From assembly GCF_022695595.1 (NCBI RefSeq), contig NZ_CP074380.1, positions 4,872,501 through 4,936,500 of the forward strand: 64,000 nt of DNA. The letters are read 5' to 3'. A program made the translations under genes and the position numbers. This document shows, piece by piece, positions 1 to 9,170 of this stretch. The stretch is from Streptomyces sp. MST-110588. GTDB lineage: Bacteria; Actinomycetota; Actinomycetes; Streptomycetales; Streptomycetaceae. Positions within the stretch are counted from its first letter, which is position 1; each line of letters starts with the position of its first letter. Under the pieces are notes generated by a model, which was not told the DNA's origin, ran no database searches, and was given only the letters and a program-made list of their open reading frames with translations.

Positions 1-2
1 CC

Positions 3-383
3 CGCCGCCCGCTGGAGGACGAGGACGCCTACCACGTCGACCAGTTCATCGACCGGTACGTCTTCCCCGACGGGGAGCTGGCGCCCGTGGGCCGTACCGT
101 CGGGCAGTTGGAGGACGCCGGCTTCGAGGTGCGCGACGTGGAGGCGATCCGCGAGCACTACGCCCTGACGCTGCGCCGCTGGGTCGCCAACCTGGAGGAC
201 AACTGGACGCGGGCCGTCCGGCTGACCTCGCCGGGCCGGGCCCGGGTGTGGCGGCTGTACATGGCGGCCTCGGCGCTGTCCTTCGAGCGCAACCGGATCG
301 GCGTCAACCAGGTGCTCGCCGTCCGTACGCCAGGGTCCGGGGAGTCCGGGATGCCGCTGCGGGCCCGCGCCTGGCAGGGCTGA
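3..383 (+). CDS. C-terminal part of a cyclopropane-fatty-acyl-phospholipid synthase-like SAM methyltransferase (5' truncated)
   Basis: Reading frame open from the window start, ending with TGA at 381-383; 126 residues are visible. The residues DQFIDRYVFPDGELAPV, a predicted EVRDVEAIREHYALTL helix, the RRWVANLEDNW motif and the closing WRLYMAAS..FERNRIGVNQVL are characteristic of the C-terminal half of CFA-synthase-type class I methyltransferases, which transfer a methylene group from S-adenosylmethionine to unsaturated phospholipid acyl chains at the membrane. The SAM-binding domain lies outside the window, so substrate cannot be judged. It is convergent with the ABC exporter and ends 36 nt before a strong hairpin. 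Confidence 0.8.
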   Translation, partial: RRPLEDEDAYHVDQFIDRYVFPDGELAPVGRTVGQLEDAGFEVRDVEAIREHYALTLRRWVANLEDNWTRAVRLTSPGRARVWRLYMAASALSFERNRIGVNQVLAVRTPGSGESGMPLRARAWQG

Positions 384-419
384 GCGGCCCGGGTCCGGCG
401 ACGCGGAACGCCCCGGGGC

Positions 420-462
420 CCCGGGGCGCGAGGACGGTTGGAAACCGCCGTCGCGCCCCGGG
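420..462. terminator. Bidirectional hairpin terminator between convergent genes
   Basis: Near-perfect inverted repeat: a 12-nt outer arm (CCCGGGGCGCGA and its complement) plus an inner CGGT/ACCG extension around a TGGAA loop. It sits between the CFA-synthase-like gene and the convergent ABC permease gene, so it can serve both. No T-run follows, as is usual in streptomycetes. Confidence 0.7.
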
Positions 463-577
463 TCCCTGCTGTGCTTCCACCGGCGGGAGGGGCGGACTCC
501 GCGGCCAGGACAGCCAGGACGGCCAGGTCTGATCAGGTCTGGTCAGGGCCCGCCCGGCCCCGCCCGCCGCCGCCCGG

Positions 578-3121
578 CTACTCGGCCTTGATGGCCGCCA
601 GCATGTTCGTCCTCGTCGCCCGGCGGGCCGGCCACAGCGCGGCGAGCACGCCCACCACCGCCGACACCCCCAGGAAGATCCCGAGCCGGCCCCACGGCAG
701 CACCAGCTCGTACGTCGGGAGGTAGTCGTCGATCAGCCCGCCGGCCGCCCAGCCGAAGAAGACGCCCAGGCTGACGCCGAGCACCCCGCCGAACAGCGCG
801 ATCACCAGCGACTCCAGGCGCACCATACGCTTGATGCCGGCCTGGTCCAGGCCGATGGCCCGCAGCATGCCGATCTCCTGTGCACGCTCGAAGACCGACA
901 TGGCCAGGGTGTTGACCACGCCCAGCACCGCGACGACCACGGCCATGGCGAGCAGCCCGTAGAGCATGTTCAGCAGCAGGTTGACGGAGTCGGACACCTC
1001 GGCGGACAGGTCCTTCTTGTCCTTGACGGCGATGGCCGGGTTCGAACCGAGGGCCTTGCGCAGGGAGTCCCGTACGGCTTTGGACGCGCCGTCCTTGGTC
1101 TTGACCAGCACCTGCCGGTCGCCGACGGACTTTTGGTGCGGGGCCAGTACGGACGTGTCCACGATGATGCCGTTCAGCATCTGGGTGCCCTCGAAGACGC
1201 CCGCCACGGTCAGCGTGCCGCGCCGCCCGTCCTCGTACGTCAGCGCCATGGCCGAGCCGGTCTTCCAGCCGTGGCGCCGGGCGGTGTCCTGGGCGACCAG
1301 CGCCCGGTGCGCGCCGGGCGTACCGAGTCCGGCCGCCGAGCCCTCCGTGAACGCCGGGCCGGCCAACTGGCCGAACTCCGCGCCGCTGACGCCGGTGACC
1401 AGCGTCTCCTGACCGGCGACGCGGGCGGTGGTGGGGCGCATCGGGCTGGTGGCGGAGACGTGCGGATCGGCCGCCAGGGTGCGTTCGACGCTGGGGGAGA
1501 GGGACGGCTGGCCGGTCATGGCGACGACGTAGTCGGCCTTGAGGGAGCCGGTCGCCGCCTCGTCCAGGCTCCGCTGGACGCTGCTGCCGACCACGGTCAG
1601 GCCGGTGATCAGGGTGAGCCCGATCATCAGCGCCGAGGCGGTGGAGGCGGTACGGCGCGGATTGCGCACCGCGTTCTGCCGGGCGAGCTTGCCCGCGACG
1701 CCGAAGGCGCGCAGCACCGGAGCGGCGGCGGCGATCAGCGGGCGGGACAGCAGCGGCGTCAGGACGAAGACGCCGGTCACCAGCAGGGCCCCGGCCAGGC
1801 ACATGACCGCCCGGCCCGCATCCCCCATACCGGAGGCGACCACCGCTCCGGCGGCGCCCGCACCGGCGAGGGCCGCGCCGATGCTGTTGCGCAGCACCAG
1901 CGACTTGGTGGTGGCGGCGGCGTGCACGCTGCTCATCGCGGCGACCGGCGGGATCTTCGCGGCGCGGCGGCTGGGCAGCCAGGCGGCCAGGACGGTGACC
2001 AGGACGCCGACCAGCAGGCCGGTCAGGACGGTGGCCGGTGCGAGGACCAGCGGCCCGTCGGGGATGTGGCCGAGGGAACCGGCCAGTGCGTGCAGCCCGG
2101 CGCCGACCCCCACGCCCGCCACCAGACCGGTGACGCCCGCCGCCGCGCCGACGACGGTCGCCTCCAGCAGGACGGAGCGGGTGACCTGGCGGCGACTGGC
2201 GCCGACCGCCCGCAGCAGCGCCAGCTCCTTGGTGCGCTGGGCGACCAGCATGGTGAAGGTGTTGGCGATGATGAAGATGCCGACGAACAGCGAGATGGCG
2301 GCGAAGCCCAGCATTCCGTCGCGCAGGCTGCTGGTGCCTCTGTCGGCTGCCTCCGCCTGCTTCTCGGCGATCTGGCGGGCGGTGGTGGTCTTGGCGACGC
2401 CCTTGGGCAGGACCTGGTCGACCGCGGCCTTCAGCTCGGTCTGGGAGGTGCCGGGCGCGGCCTTGACGTCGATCTCCTCGAACCGGCCGGGGGCGGCGAA
2501 CTGCTTCTGCGCGGTGGGGGTGTCGAAGAGGGTGAGGGTGCCGCCGGCGGTGACGGCGCCGTCGTCGGTGGTGACGATGCCGGCCAGCCGTACGGTACGG
2601 ACCGGGCCGTCGACGGATATCCGTACGGTGTCCCCGACCCGGTAGCCGGCGCGCTCGGCGGTGCCGGCGTCCAGGGCGATCTCGCCCGCGCCCTTGGGCG
2701 CGGCCCCGGCTTTCAGCGGGTAGCGGGCGTCGGTGCCGTCGGGCCCGGGGAAGTAGTTGCGGCCGTGCTGGGAGAAGCCCTCGCCGGCCAGCTCGCCGTT
2801 CTTGTCGGCGACGGCGGTGAACCCGGAGACGGTACCGGTCGCGTAGGCCGCGCCGGGCACCTTCCCGGCCTTCTCCAGCAGGCCCTGGGTCAGCGGATCC
2901 TGGGTGGCCCGTTTGCCGCCCTTGGGGCCGGAGGCGGCAGGCTCGATGGCCACGTCGATGCTCTGCAGACCTCTTTGCGAGGCCATCCGGGTGGCGTCGG
3001 AGACGGTCGAGGTGAAGACCAGGGTGCCGGTGACGAAGGCCACGCCGAGCATGACGGCGAGTACGGTCATCAGCAGCCGGGCCTTGTGCGCGAGCACGTT
3101 GCGCAAGGCGGTTCGGAACAT
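578..3121 (-). CDS. FtsX/MacB-family ABC transporter permease
   Basis: 847-residue membrane subunit of an ABC exporter. A transmembrane segment at about residues 14-40 is followed by a large extracytoplasmic domain (about 45-265), a first FtsX permease block (about 270-390) and a second block at the C terminus (about 725-845). Both blocks contain the cytoplasmic coupling motif, seen as ELALLRAVGASRRQ and EIGMLRAIG, which contacts the ATPase. Two fused permease halves are typical of actinobacterial FtsX-like exporters. The ATPase gene lies 182 nt upstream on the same strand, so the two probably form one operon. Substrate unknown: lipoprotein, peptide or antibiotic export are all possible for the family. 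Confidence 0.9.
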   Translation of the reverse strand: MFRTALRNVLAHKARLLMTVLAVMLGVAFVTGTLVFTSTVSDATRMASQRGLQSIDVAIEPAASGPKGGKRATQDPLTQGLLEKAGKVPGAAYATGTVSGFTAVADKNGELAGEGFSQHGRNYFPGPDGTDARYPLKAGAAPKGAGEIALDAGTAERAGYRVGDTVRISVDGPVRTVRLAGIVTTDDGAVTAGGTLTLFDTPTAQKQFAAPGRFEEIDVKAAPGTSQTELKAAVDQVLPKGVAKTTTARQIAEKQAEAADRGTSSLRDGMLGFAAISLFVGIFIIANTFTMLVAQRTKELALLRAVGASRRQVTRSVLLEATVVGAAAGVTGLVAGVGVGAGLHALAGSLGHIPDGPLVLAPATVLTGLLVGVLVTVLAAWLPSRRAAKIPPVAAMSSVHAAATTKSLVLRNSIGAALAGAGAAGAVVASGMGDAGRAVMCLAGALLVTGVFVLTPLLSRPLIAAAAPVLRAFGVAGKLARQNAVRNPRRTASTASALMIGLTLITGLTVVGSSVQRSLDEAATGSLKADYVVAMTGQPSLSPSVERTLAADPHVSATSPMRPTTARVAGQETLVTGVSGAEFGQLAGPAFTEGSAAGLGTPGAHRALVAQDTARRHGWKTGSAMALTYEDGRRGTLTVAGVFEGTQMLNGIIVDTSVLAPHQKSVGDRQVLVKTKDGASKAVRDSLRKALGSNPAIAVKDKKDLSAEVSDSVNLLLNMLYGLLAMAVVVAVLGVVNTLAMSVFERAQEIGMLRAIGLDQAGIKRMVRLESLVIALFGGVLGVSLGVFFGWAAGGLIDDYLPTYELVLPWGRLGIFLGVSAVVGVLAALWPARRATRTNMLAAIKAE

Positions 3122-3214
3122 GAGTCGGTCCTGGGAGTGGGGAGTACGGAGGGGCTGTCGGGGGCTGCTGAGGAGCCCGGGGCGGGGGCGCGGGGCGTCA
3201 GCGGCGGGGCGTCA

Positions 3215-3303
3215 GCGGCGGCCGGTACGGCTTGTGCAGCCGGTGCAGAAGGTGCGGCCGGTGCAGCCTGTACGACCCGTACGGCCTGTGCCGCCGGTGC
3301 CGG
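3215..3303. repeat. Degenerate tandem repeat between the exporter genes
   Basis: The spacer between ATPase stop and permease start carries a short-period repeat built from GCCGGTGCAG- and CCTGTACG-like units (about 12 bp, several diverged copies). It lies directly after the ATPase stop codon and resembles the low-complexity expansions found inside other genes of this window. No regulatory role can be read from it. Confidence 0.5.
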
Positions 3304-4086
3304 TCAACTGGCCGGTTCCTTGCCGTCGAAGCCCTTCAGGCGCTCCAGCACCCGGTCGGCGGTCGGATCGGCCATGTCGTCGACGATCCGGCCGTCGGCG
3401 AGGAAGACCACCCGGTTCGCGTACGAGGCCGCCACCGGGTCGTGGGTCACCATCACCACGGTCTGGCCCAGTTCCCGTACGGAGTTGCGCAGGAAGCCCA
3501 GCACCTCGGCGCCGGACCGGGAGTCGAGGTTCCCGGTCGGCTCGTCCGCGAAGATGATCTCCGGCCTGGAGGCGAGCGCCCGGGCCACCGCGACCCGCTG
3601 CTGCTGGCCTCCCGAGAGCTGGCTGGGCCGGTGCTTGAGCCGCCCCGAGAGCCCGACGGTCTCCACGACCAGGTCCAGCCACTGCCGGTCGGGCCTGCGG
3701 CCCGCGATGTCCATCGGCAGGGTGATGTTCTCCAGCGCGTCGAGGGTCGGCAGCAAGTTGAACGCCTGGAATATGAAACCAATCTGGTCCCGGCGCAACT
3801 GGGTCAGCTTGTTGTCCTTGAGACCGGTCAGCTCGATGTCGCCGATACGGGCCGAGCCCTGCGAGACGGTGTCCAGGCCGGCCATGCAGTGCATCAGCGT
3901 CGACTTGCCGGAGCCGGACGGACCCATGATCGCGGTGAACCGGGCCTGGTGGAACTCGACGCTGACCCGGTCCAGCGCGACCACCTGCGTCTCGCCCTGG
4001 CCGTAGACCTTGCACAGATCCGTGGCGCGCGCGGCCACCGCGGTGGGCCGGGTGGTGGTGGACGTGCCGGTGTGGAGGGTGGACAC
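3304..4086 (-). CDS. ABC transporter ATP-binding protein (LolD/MacB type)
   Basis: 260-residue nucleotide-binding subunit that powers the downstream FtsX-type permease. Walker A GPSGSGKST at residues 55-63, ABC signature LSGGQ at 157-161 and Walker B with EIIFADEPTGNLD at about 176-188 are all intact; the IGFIFQAFNLLP Q-loop and VMVTHDP H-loop are also present. The KVYGQGETQVVALD N-terminal pattern is typical of the LolD/MacB subgroup, which couples ATP hydrolysis to mechanotransmission rather than bulk transport. Start is GTG at 4086, with AGGAG 11 nt upstream. Confidence 0.93.
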   Translation of the reverse strand: MSTLHTGTSTTTRPTAVAARATDLCKVYGQGETQVVALDRVSVEFHQARFTAIMGPSGSGKSTLMHCMAGLDTVSQGSARIGDIELTGLKDNKLTQLRRDQIGFIFQAFNLLPTLDALENITLPMDIAGRRPDRQWLDLVVETVGLSGRLKHRPSQLSGGQQQRVAVARALASRPEIIFADEPTGNLDSRSGAEVLGFLRNSVRELGQTVVMVTHDPVAASYANRVVFLADGRIVDDMADPTADRVLERLKGFDGKEPAS

Positions 4087-4587
4087 GGCAGAGGACTCCT
4101 GTCGGATGGCGGGCGGGGGGACCGGATGCGGCGGCGGAAGCAGCCGGCTCCTTCATCCTGGGACGGTGGGGCCGGGCGGACGTCAGCCCTTGTGCCCGTC
4201 CTGGGGACAGCCCCGGGGGGTATCCGCCGCACGACTGTCATCCCTGGGTATGACAGGTCTCCTGACGTTCACTCGGGCGTCCCCCGGCGTCCGTCCGGCG
4301 TCCTCTTCGGTGGTCTCCCTTGACGGTTCCTTGTCGCCCGCCGCGGCCCGGACGAAGCCCGGGAACATCGCGAAGGCGTCGACTTTCCGTCAATCCGGGC
4401 ACGACGCCACACCCCGCCCCCGGCGCCGGTCACGGCCGCAGGCATGTGCCGATGGCTCGTACCAAGCGCTGATGGCCCCTCAGTTGCCAATAAAATAAGA
4501 CAACCTCGGGATGACGGGCCGGTGTTCGGCGGGTACTGCGGGCTAGGCTCGTCCTGCCCTCTTCGAGGCGGCATGGGGGGAGCCCAG
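4087..4587. other. Intergenic region between ABC exporter and bldA; possible bldA promoter
   Basis: About 500 nt without a convincing gene. It must hold the exporter promoter (reading left) and the tRNA promoter (reading right). A TAGGCT hexamer at 4544-4549, about 39 nt before the tRNA, could be the -10 box of the tRNA promoter, with TGTTCG at 4523-4528 as a weak -35 (15-nt spacing). An unusually A/T-rich stretch lies at 4481-4503. These calls are weak; nothing else is evident. Confidence 0.3.
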
Positions 4588-4669
4588 GCCCGGATGGTGG
4601 AATGCAGACACGGCGAGCTTAAACCTCGCTGGCCTTAGGGCCGTGCCGGTTCGAGTCCGGCTCCGGGCA
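4588..4669 (+). tRNA. bldA: tRNA-Leu(UAA), bldA
   Basis: 82-nt class II tRNA. Acceptor stem GCCCGGA pairs with TCCGGGC; the anticodon stem GCGAG/CTCGC closes the loop CTTAAAC, so the anticodon is UAA, reading UUA. A long variable arm GGCC-TTAG-GGCC and the T-arm GCCGG-TTCGAGT-CCGGC are as expected for leucine tRNA. The discriminator is A at 4669 and no CCA is encoded. In Streptomyces the UAA-anticodon leucine tRNA is bldA, the developmental switch needed to translate rare TTA codons in genes for morphogenesis and secondary metabolism. At least four recognised genes in this window contain one TTA codon. Confidence 0.97.
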
Positions 4670-5079
4670 CAGATCAGGGCCGATTCTTCCTGGTGTCCGA
4701 AGTGAACGCAAATTCTGTGGGCCTGTCACCTTCGGTCCGTCGTATCGGAGGTCTCCCTGGCCCGGTTGCGGGCACACGCCGATCGGTTGCAGCCCGGGGT
4801 GGCCGGCGACTGAAACCGACCCGTGGGTCGAATTGCCGTACGTGGCAAGGGTATCGGCGGCTGCGGGCTCGGGCTGCGGGCCCGGGCCGTGGGCCCGGAG
4901 TGCGGGCTCGGGGCTGCGAGCTGCGGGCGGGGACCTTGCGTACCGGAGGACGGCCGGTTGGCAGCATGCTGCCGCGGCAACGGGCGGACAGCGCCCACGA
5001 CGGACTCCGCCCTCCCGCGTGTCCAAAATGGACCGGTCGGGCGCACCGTGCGACGAGTTGGTGCCACGGGGGAGAACAC
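4670..5079. other. Intergenic region between bldA and SARP gene
   Basis: About 410 nt without a supported gene. The segment 4860-4930 is a low-complexity G/C stretch of repeated GGGCTCGGG/GCTGCGGG words. The SARP promoter should lie here but no clear -35/-10 pair was found. No hairpin terminator of the quality seen elsewhere follows the tRNA. Confidence 0.5.
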
Positions 5080-7110
5080 ATGGAATTCCGTCTGCTCGGA
5101 CCTGTCGAAGCGAGCACCACCGAGGGCCCGGTCGAACTGTCCGGTGCCAAGGTGCACACCGTCCTCGCCGCGCTGGTCCTGGCACGCGGCCGGGTCGTCC
5201 CGGACGCCGCACTGAGTTCGCTGCTGTGGGGCTGCGACCCGCCCGCGACGATGAGCGCGCAGATCTACACCTACGTCTCCCGGCTGCGCCGGCGCCTCGG
5301 CCCCGAGGTGCGTCTCGAAAGGCGGCGCCCGGGGTACGCACTGCACGCCGGGACGGCCTCCGTCGACATCGTGGACTTCGAGCACCTGACGAAGGAAGGC
5401 GAGGACGCGCTGCGCCGGCGGGACTACGAGCGGGCCCGGGGGCGCCTGCGCGCGGGCCTGGACCTGTGGCGTGGTCCGGCACTGGCGAACGTCACCGAAT
5501 TCCTGGCCGAGGCACAGTCACCGGGGCTGGAGGAGGCGCGGGCCACGGCGCTGGAGAACCGCATCGAAGCGGACCTCGCCCTGGGCTGTCACCAGGCCGT
5601 CGTGCCCGAACTCACCGCCCTGGTCAGGAGCACTCCGCTGCGCGAGCGGCTGCGCGCGCAACTGATGACGGCGCTGTACCGCTGCGACCGGCAGGCCGAC
5701 GCGCTGGCCGTCTACCACGCCGGGCGCCGGGTGCTCGCCGAGGAGCTGGGCGTCGAGCCCGGTGACACGCTGAACGCCGCCTTCGAGTCGATCCTGCACG
5801 GCGGCCCGGCACTGCCGCCCGAGCCGGCACTGCCGCCCGAGCCGGCGCGGGCGGCGATATCCGCCGACGCCCGTAACCGTACGGAACGGCCGGCGATGCT
5901 GCCGCCCGACAGCGGCGACTTCCGGGGGCGGCACCGGGAACTGGCGCGACTGGGCGAGCTGCTGGCGCCCGCCGGACCCGACGCGTCCGCCGGACCGGAG
6001 GCGCCCGTCGGCCGGGGCCTGTGGTGGCCACGGCGCCTGCTGCTCACCGGCATGGCCGGAGCGGGCAAGTCCGCGCTGGCCGTCCGTGCCGCGTACACCG
6101 GGCTGCGGCACTTCCCGGACGGACAGTTGTACGCGGATCTCAGCCGCCCGGACGGCAGTCCCAAGGACCCGGGCGAGGTGCTCGCACAACTGCTGCGCGC
6201 ACTCGGCGGGACGGGGGAGCGCCGTCCCGGCGGCGCGTTCCCGGGCGCCCCCGGCGGCGCCGCCGACCTCGACGAACTCGTCCGGCACTACCGGACCCGC
6301 AGCGCGGGCATGCGGCTGCTGATCCTTCTCGACAACGCTTCGAGCGAACTGCAACTGGACCCGCTGCTGCCCAGCAGCCCAGGCTCGGCGGTGCTGATCA
6401 CCAGCCGCACCCATCTGGCCGTGCCGGGGGCCCACGCCGTACCGGTGGAGCCACTGCCCGAGGGCGACGCGCTGGAACTGCTGGCGGCCGTCGCCGGGCC
6501 GGGCCGGATCGCCGTGGAGCCCGACGCCGCCCGCGCCACGGTGCGCTACTGCGCGGGCCTGCCGCTCGCCCTGCGGATCGCCGGGGCCCGGCTCGCCGCC
6601 CGGCCGCACTGGTCGGTGGACCGCCTGGCCCGGCGGCTGGCGGTCCGTGAGACCCGGCTCGCGGAGCTGAGCTTCGGTGATCTGTCCGTACGGGAGAGCC
6701 TGCTGCGGTCGCTGCGGTGGCTGTCCCCGGCCGGCCGGGAACTCCTGCCCCGGCTGACCGCCCTGGGCGCACTGCCGTTCACCGCGACGACGGCGGCTCA
6801 ACGGCTGGGCCGGCCCGAGGCCGTGATGGAGGAGACGTTGGAGGACCTGGCGGACGCGCGGCTCCTGGAGGCCGTCGGCACCGACGCCGAGGGGCAGCCG
6901 CTGTACCGGTATCCCGAACTCGTCCTGCTCCTCGCCGCCTCGCTGGAGCCCCGGCGGACCGTACCGCCCCAGCTCGGCCGCATCCCGCGCAGCAGCCGCG
7001 GCTTCCCCAGGCACGGCGACACCGCCGCCCCGCACGCCCCGTGCTCTTCCCTTCCGCACCGTTCGGCCGAGGCGAAGGTGACACAGGGCAAGGGGCTCGG
7101 GGCGTGGTGA
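5080..7110 (+). CDS. SARP-family transcriptional activator with NB-ARC ATPase domain
   Basis: 676-residue regulator of the AfsR/DnrI/RedD type. Residues about 1-95 form an OmpR-like winged helix (opening MEFRLLGPVEA, with SRLRRRLGPEVRLERR as recognition region); about 100-245 is the bacterial transcriptional activation domain; an NB-ARC ATPase follows with Walker A GMAGAGKS near residue 325 and LLILLDNASS as Walker B. It ends soon after the winged-helix part of NB-ARC and lacks the TPR array of full AfsR (about 990 aa). Start ATG at 5080 has GGGGGAG 6 nt upstream. An 18-bp in-frame duplication codes ALPPEP twice near residue 250. Target cluster unknown; its neighbours are bldA and a TTA-controlled module. 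Confidence 0.92.
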   Translation: MEFRLLGPVEASTTEGPVELSGAKVHTVLAALVLARGRVVPDAALSSLLWGCDPPATMSAQIYTYVSRLRRRLGPEVRLERRRPGYALHAGTASVDIVDFEHLTKEGEDALRRRDYERARGRLRAGLDLWRGPALANVTEFLAEAQSPGLEEARATALENRIEADLALGCHQAVVPELTALVRSTPLRERLRAQLMTALYRCDRQADALAVYHAGRRVLAEELGVEPGDTLNAAFESILHGGPALPPEPALPPEPARAAISADARNRTERPAMLPPDSGDFRGRHRELARLGELLAPAGPDASAGPEAPVGRGLWWPRRLLLTGMAGAGKSALAVRAAYTGLRHFPDGQLYADLSRPDGSPKDPGEVLAQLLRALGGTGERRPGGAFPGAPGGAADLDELVRHYRTRSAGMRLLILLDNASSELQLDPLLPSSPGSAVLITSRTHLAVPGAHAVPVEPLPEGDALELLAAVAGPGRIAVEPDAARATVRYCAGLPLALRIAGARLAARPHWSVDRLARRLAVRETRLAELSFGDLSVRESLLRSLRWLSPAGRELLPRLTALGALPFTATTAAQRLGRPEAVMEETLEDLADARLLEAVGTDAEGQPLYRYPELVLLLAASLEPRRTVPPQLGRIPRSSRGFPRHGDTAAPHAPCSSLPHRSAEAKVTQGKGLGAW

Positions 7111-7316
7111 TCTCCCGGGTGACCGGGCGGGAGGCCGTGGACCTCACCGCCAGGGTCCGCGGGCGCGGAACCCGTCAGGGCGCAGGAGCTGCTCGAACGG
7201 CCCGGCTTCATCGGCGGGCACCCGCCGCGCACGTCCGGGACGCAAGGACCGGCCGGCTTCGAGGCGTGCCGGCGGACGAAGCGGGGCGCCCGCCCGGCCG
7301 ACGCCGCCCGGCCGCC

Positions 7317-8363
7317 TCACGGTCCGGCGTCGTCGGCCGCGATGTGGTCCGGATTCAGCCAACCGTACGCCGTGGCGAGCGCCCCGGCCTGGAAGCGGCT
7401 GCGCGCCCGGAGACGGTTCATGAGGTCTGCCGTGATGCGCCGGCCGGTCCGCACGGAGATGCCGAGCTTGCGGGCCACGGCCTCGTCGGTGTATCCGGCG
7501 AGCAGCAGCTCCAGTACGGCCCGGTCCTGGGCGCTGAGGCCGTCGGCCCGCGGTGTGCGCTCCTCGCCCAACGGCCGTGCGCCCCGCCAGGTTTGGTCGA
7601 AGAGCGCGCACAGGGCCGTGACCGCGCCGGTGCCGTTCAGTACGAGGATGCCTTTGAGGCCGTCCTCGGGGTCCAGCGGCACGATCGCGGTGCGCCGGTC
7701 GAAAATGATCATACGGAGCGGAAGCTGCGGGACCACCCGCACCTGGGCGCCGTTCTCTTTCAGCCACCGGGCATATGCGAGCGTCGGCGCGTCGTTGCGC
7801 AGGCTGTCCAGGTATACGTACCGTACGGTGACTCCGCGTGAGAGGGCGCTCCGGTCAAGCGGCCTCGCGGCGTCGAGGGCGCTCGTGCTCTGCCCACCGC
7901 GCGGTGCGAAGACCAGGATCTCGCTCTTGGCGTTGTGCGCGCACCGCTCGATCTCGGAGCCGATGGCGTCTCTTCCGGTGAAGCGCTGGGCGTCGACGGT
8001 CTCCGCTTCGGCGGCGCCGTACTCCGCGAGCATGCTGGTGACAGTGAGGCGGGCATCGGTCATCGCCTGCTGCTGCTCGAGGAATTCCTGCTCCTGGCGC
8101 AACAGGAGGGTTTCCAGCCCGGCCTTGGGATTCACCAGCCGCACCTTGTCCGGCTCCTCCATGGAGGGACGGACGAGGGCCAGCCGGGCCAGTTCGTCCA
8201 GGGTCGCGGCGACGCGCTCCGGAGGCCAGCCCAAGGCGTCGGCTATTTCGGCCGTGCCCGCCCGTGGACGCCTGAGCATGACCCGGTACACGGACTCCGC
8301 GTCCGCGTTCAGCCCCAACCGGTGTAACACCACAGCCCCCTGGAGTGCGACGTCGTGACTCAC
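7317..8363 (-). CDS. TrmB/LuxR-type transcriptional regulator with TTA codon (module copy 1)
   Basis: 348 residues. The N terminus (about 1-75) is a winged-helix TrmB-like domain (ESVYRVMLRRPRAGTAEIAD..), a coiled segment follows, a phospholipase-D-like sensor region spans about 110-270 (RGVTVRYVYLDSLRND, RMIIFDRRTAIVPLDPED), and a LuxR-type helix-turn-helix closes the protein (LSAQDRAVLELLLAGYTDEAVARKLG, about 280-335). Codon 13 is TTA (8325-8327), so translation should need bldA. It is divergent from the 119-aa gene. The protein at 52740-53750 has the same architecture, the same LDSLR..PTLAHARWL block and also one TTA codon. The ligand is unknown. Confidence 0.85.
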   Translation of the reverse strand: MSHDVALQGAVVLHRLGLNADAESVYRVMLRRPRAGTAEIADALGWPPERVAATLDELARLALVRPSMEEPDKVRLVNPKAGLETLLLRQEQEFLEQQQAMTDARLTVTSMLAEYGAAEAETVDAQRFTGRDAIGSEIERCAHNAKSEILVFAPRGGQSTSALDAARPLDRSALSRGVTVRYVYLDSLRNDAPTLAYARWLKENGAQVRVVPQLPLRMIIFDRRTAIVPLDPEDGLKGILVLNGTGAVTALCALFDQTWRGARPLGEERTPRADGLSAQDRAVLELLLAGYTDEAVARKLGISVRTGRRITADLMNRLRARSRFQAGALATAYGWLNPDHIAADDAGP

Positions 8364-8473
8364 GTGCGCGAGGACAGAATACGTGCTCGGATTTCGAGTG
8401 ATCGGATACGTTTTCGTGACCGGTTTTCTCCGGCCGCGCCGACAACCGCCCGGGGCGGGAAAGCGGGAACCCT

Positions 8474-8833
8474 GTGTACATGGTGATCGCCCAACTGCCC
8501 GGAGTTTCCCGTGCGACCGTGGAAGACGGGTGGCTCAAGGCGTGCTTATGGCGCGCGGCCGGCCCCGGAACGTCGGTCCAGCACATCTACGTCCAGTGGG
8601 AGCAGGACGAGGCACGGACCGTACTGTTCCTCGCCCGGGGCGACCGCCGGCAGGCCGACGCCGATGCGGCCCTGGTGATGGACCGGGCGCTCCCGCTCCT
8701 CGCCGGCCAGGGCGTCAGCGGGGTGGCATGCCGGCCGGCGGTCTCGCTCACCCTCTTCATGAGCCTGGTCGGACTGGGGCCCGAGCATGACAGCCTGCTG
8801 CCACCGCAGGAACCTGACAGGGAAAAGCCATGA
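8474..8833 (+). CDS. Unrecognised 119-aa protein with TTA codon (module copy 1)
   Basis: Small soluble protein read divergently from the TrmB/LuxR regulator. GTG at 8474 or ATG at 8480 could start it; both lie downstream of CGGGAAAG. Codon 25 is TTA (8546-8548), inside WLKACLWRAAGPG, making it a likely bldA target. The pattern LW-AA-P--VxH followed later by a charged segment and an ADAxA...RALPLL helix also appears in the 91-aa protein of the second module (54174-54449), so the two are probably distant homologues. No catalytic motif is visible. Context suggests a partner of the regulator or of the short peptide encoded next. Confidence 0.7.
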   Translation: MYMVIAQLPGVSRATVEDGWLKACLWRAAGPGTSVQHIYVQWEQDEARTVLFLARGDRRQADADAALVMDRALPLLAGQGVSGVACRPAVSLTLFMSLVGLGPEHDSLLPPQEPDREKP

Positions 8834-8936
8834 CATGCGGCCGGCTGGGCGGCAGGGTGCACGGTGATCACGGGGAACGGGGGACCGACCACCTCCCGTA
8901 CCCCTCCGGCTTCACCTGTGAGGAGATACGACAGCC

Positions 8937-9170
8937 ATGCGGGGACCCGAGCTGACGACCGGCCGGCCGTTGCCGTCGAACATGCCGGTGGCGGCCTTCG
9001 CCGCAGCCGTCCTGTTCGCCCTGGCGGCCGTGTCCGGCCTGTTCCACGGAGCGGCGGCCGGTTCCTCCCCGGCGGCCCACCACGCGGCTGCGGGGACGGG
9101 TACCGAAGTCGTGGCGCAGCGGTCCCACAACGGCTTGGGCTCGCTCCTGGGCAACACCTGGGACAAGTAG
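8937..9170 (+). CDS. 77-aa single-span membrane or secreted peptide ending GSLLGNTWDK (candidate signal precursor)
   Basis: AGGAG lies 11 nt before the ATG. A hydrophobic segment (PVAAFAAAVLFALAAVSGLF, about 17-36) is followed by an Ala/Gly/His-rich stretch and a polar C-terminal tail, SHNGLGSLLGNTWDK. The layout fits a type II-anchored or signal-peptide-bearing peptide with an extracellular tail. The tail resembles the C terminus of the 15-aa peptide at 54108 (TGSLIWD). A rhomboid-like membrane protein is encoded 76 nt downstream and might process it. Function inferred only from context; no known family was recognised. Confidence 0.6.
   Translation: MRGPELTTGRPLPSNMPVAAFAAAVLFALAAVSGLFHGAAAGSSPAAHHAAAGTGTEVVAQRSHNGLGSLLGNTWDK

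Noticed and set aside
1133..4006. 957-codon plus-strand open frame over the ABC exporter genes
   Set aside because: Shadow frame of two genes with intact Walker and FtsX motifs; its translation is Gly/Arg/Gln-rich without homology features.
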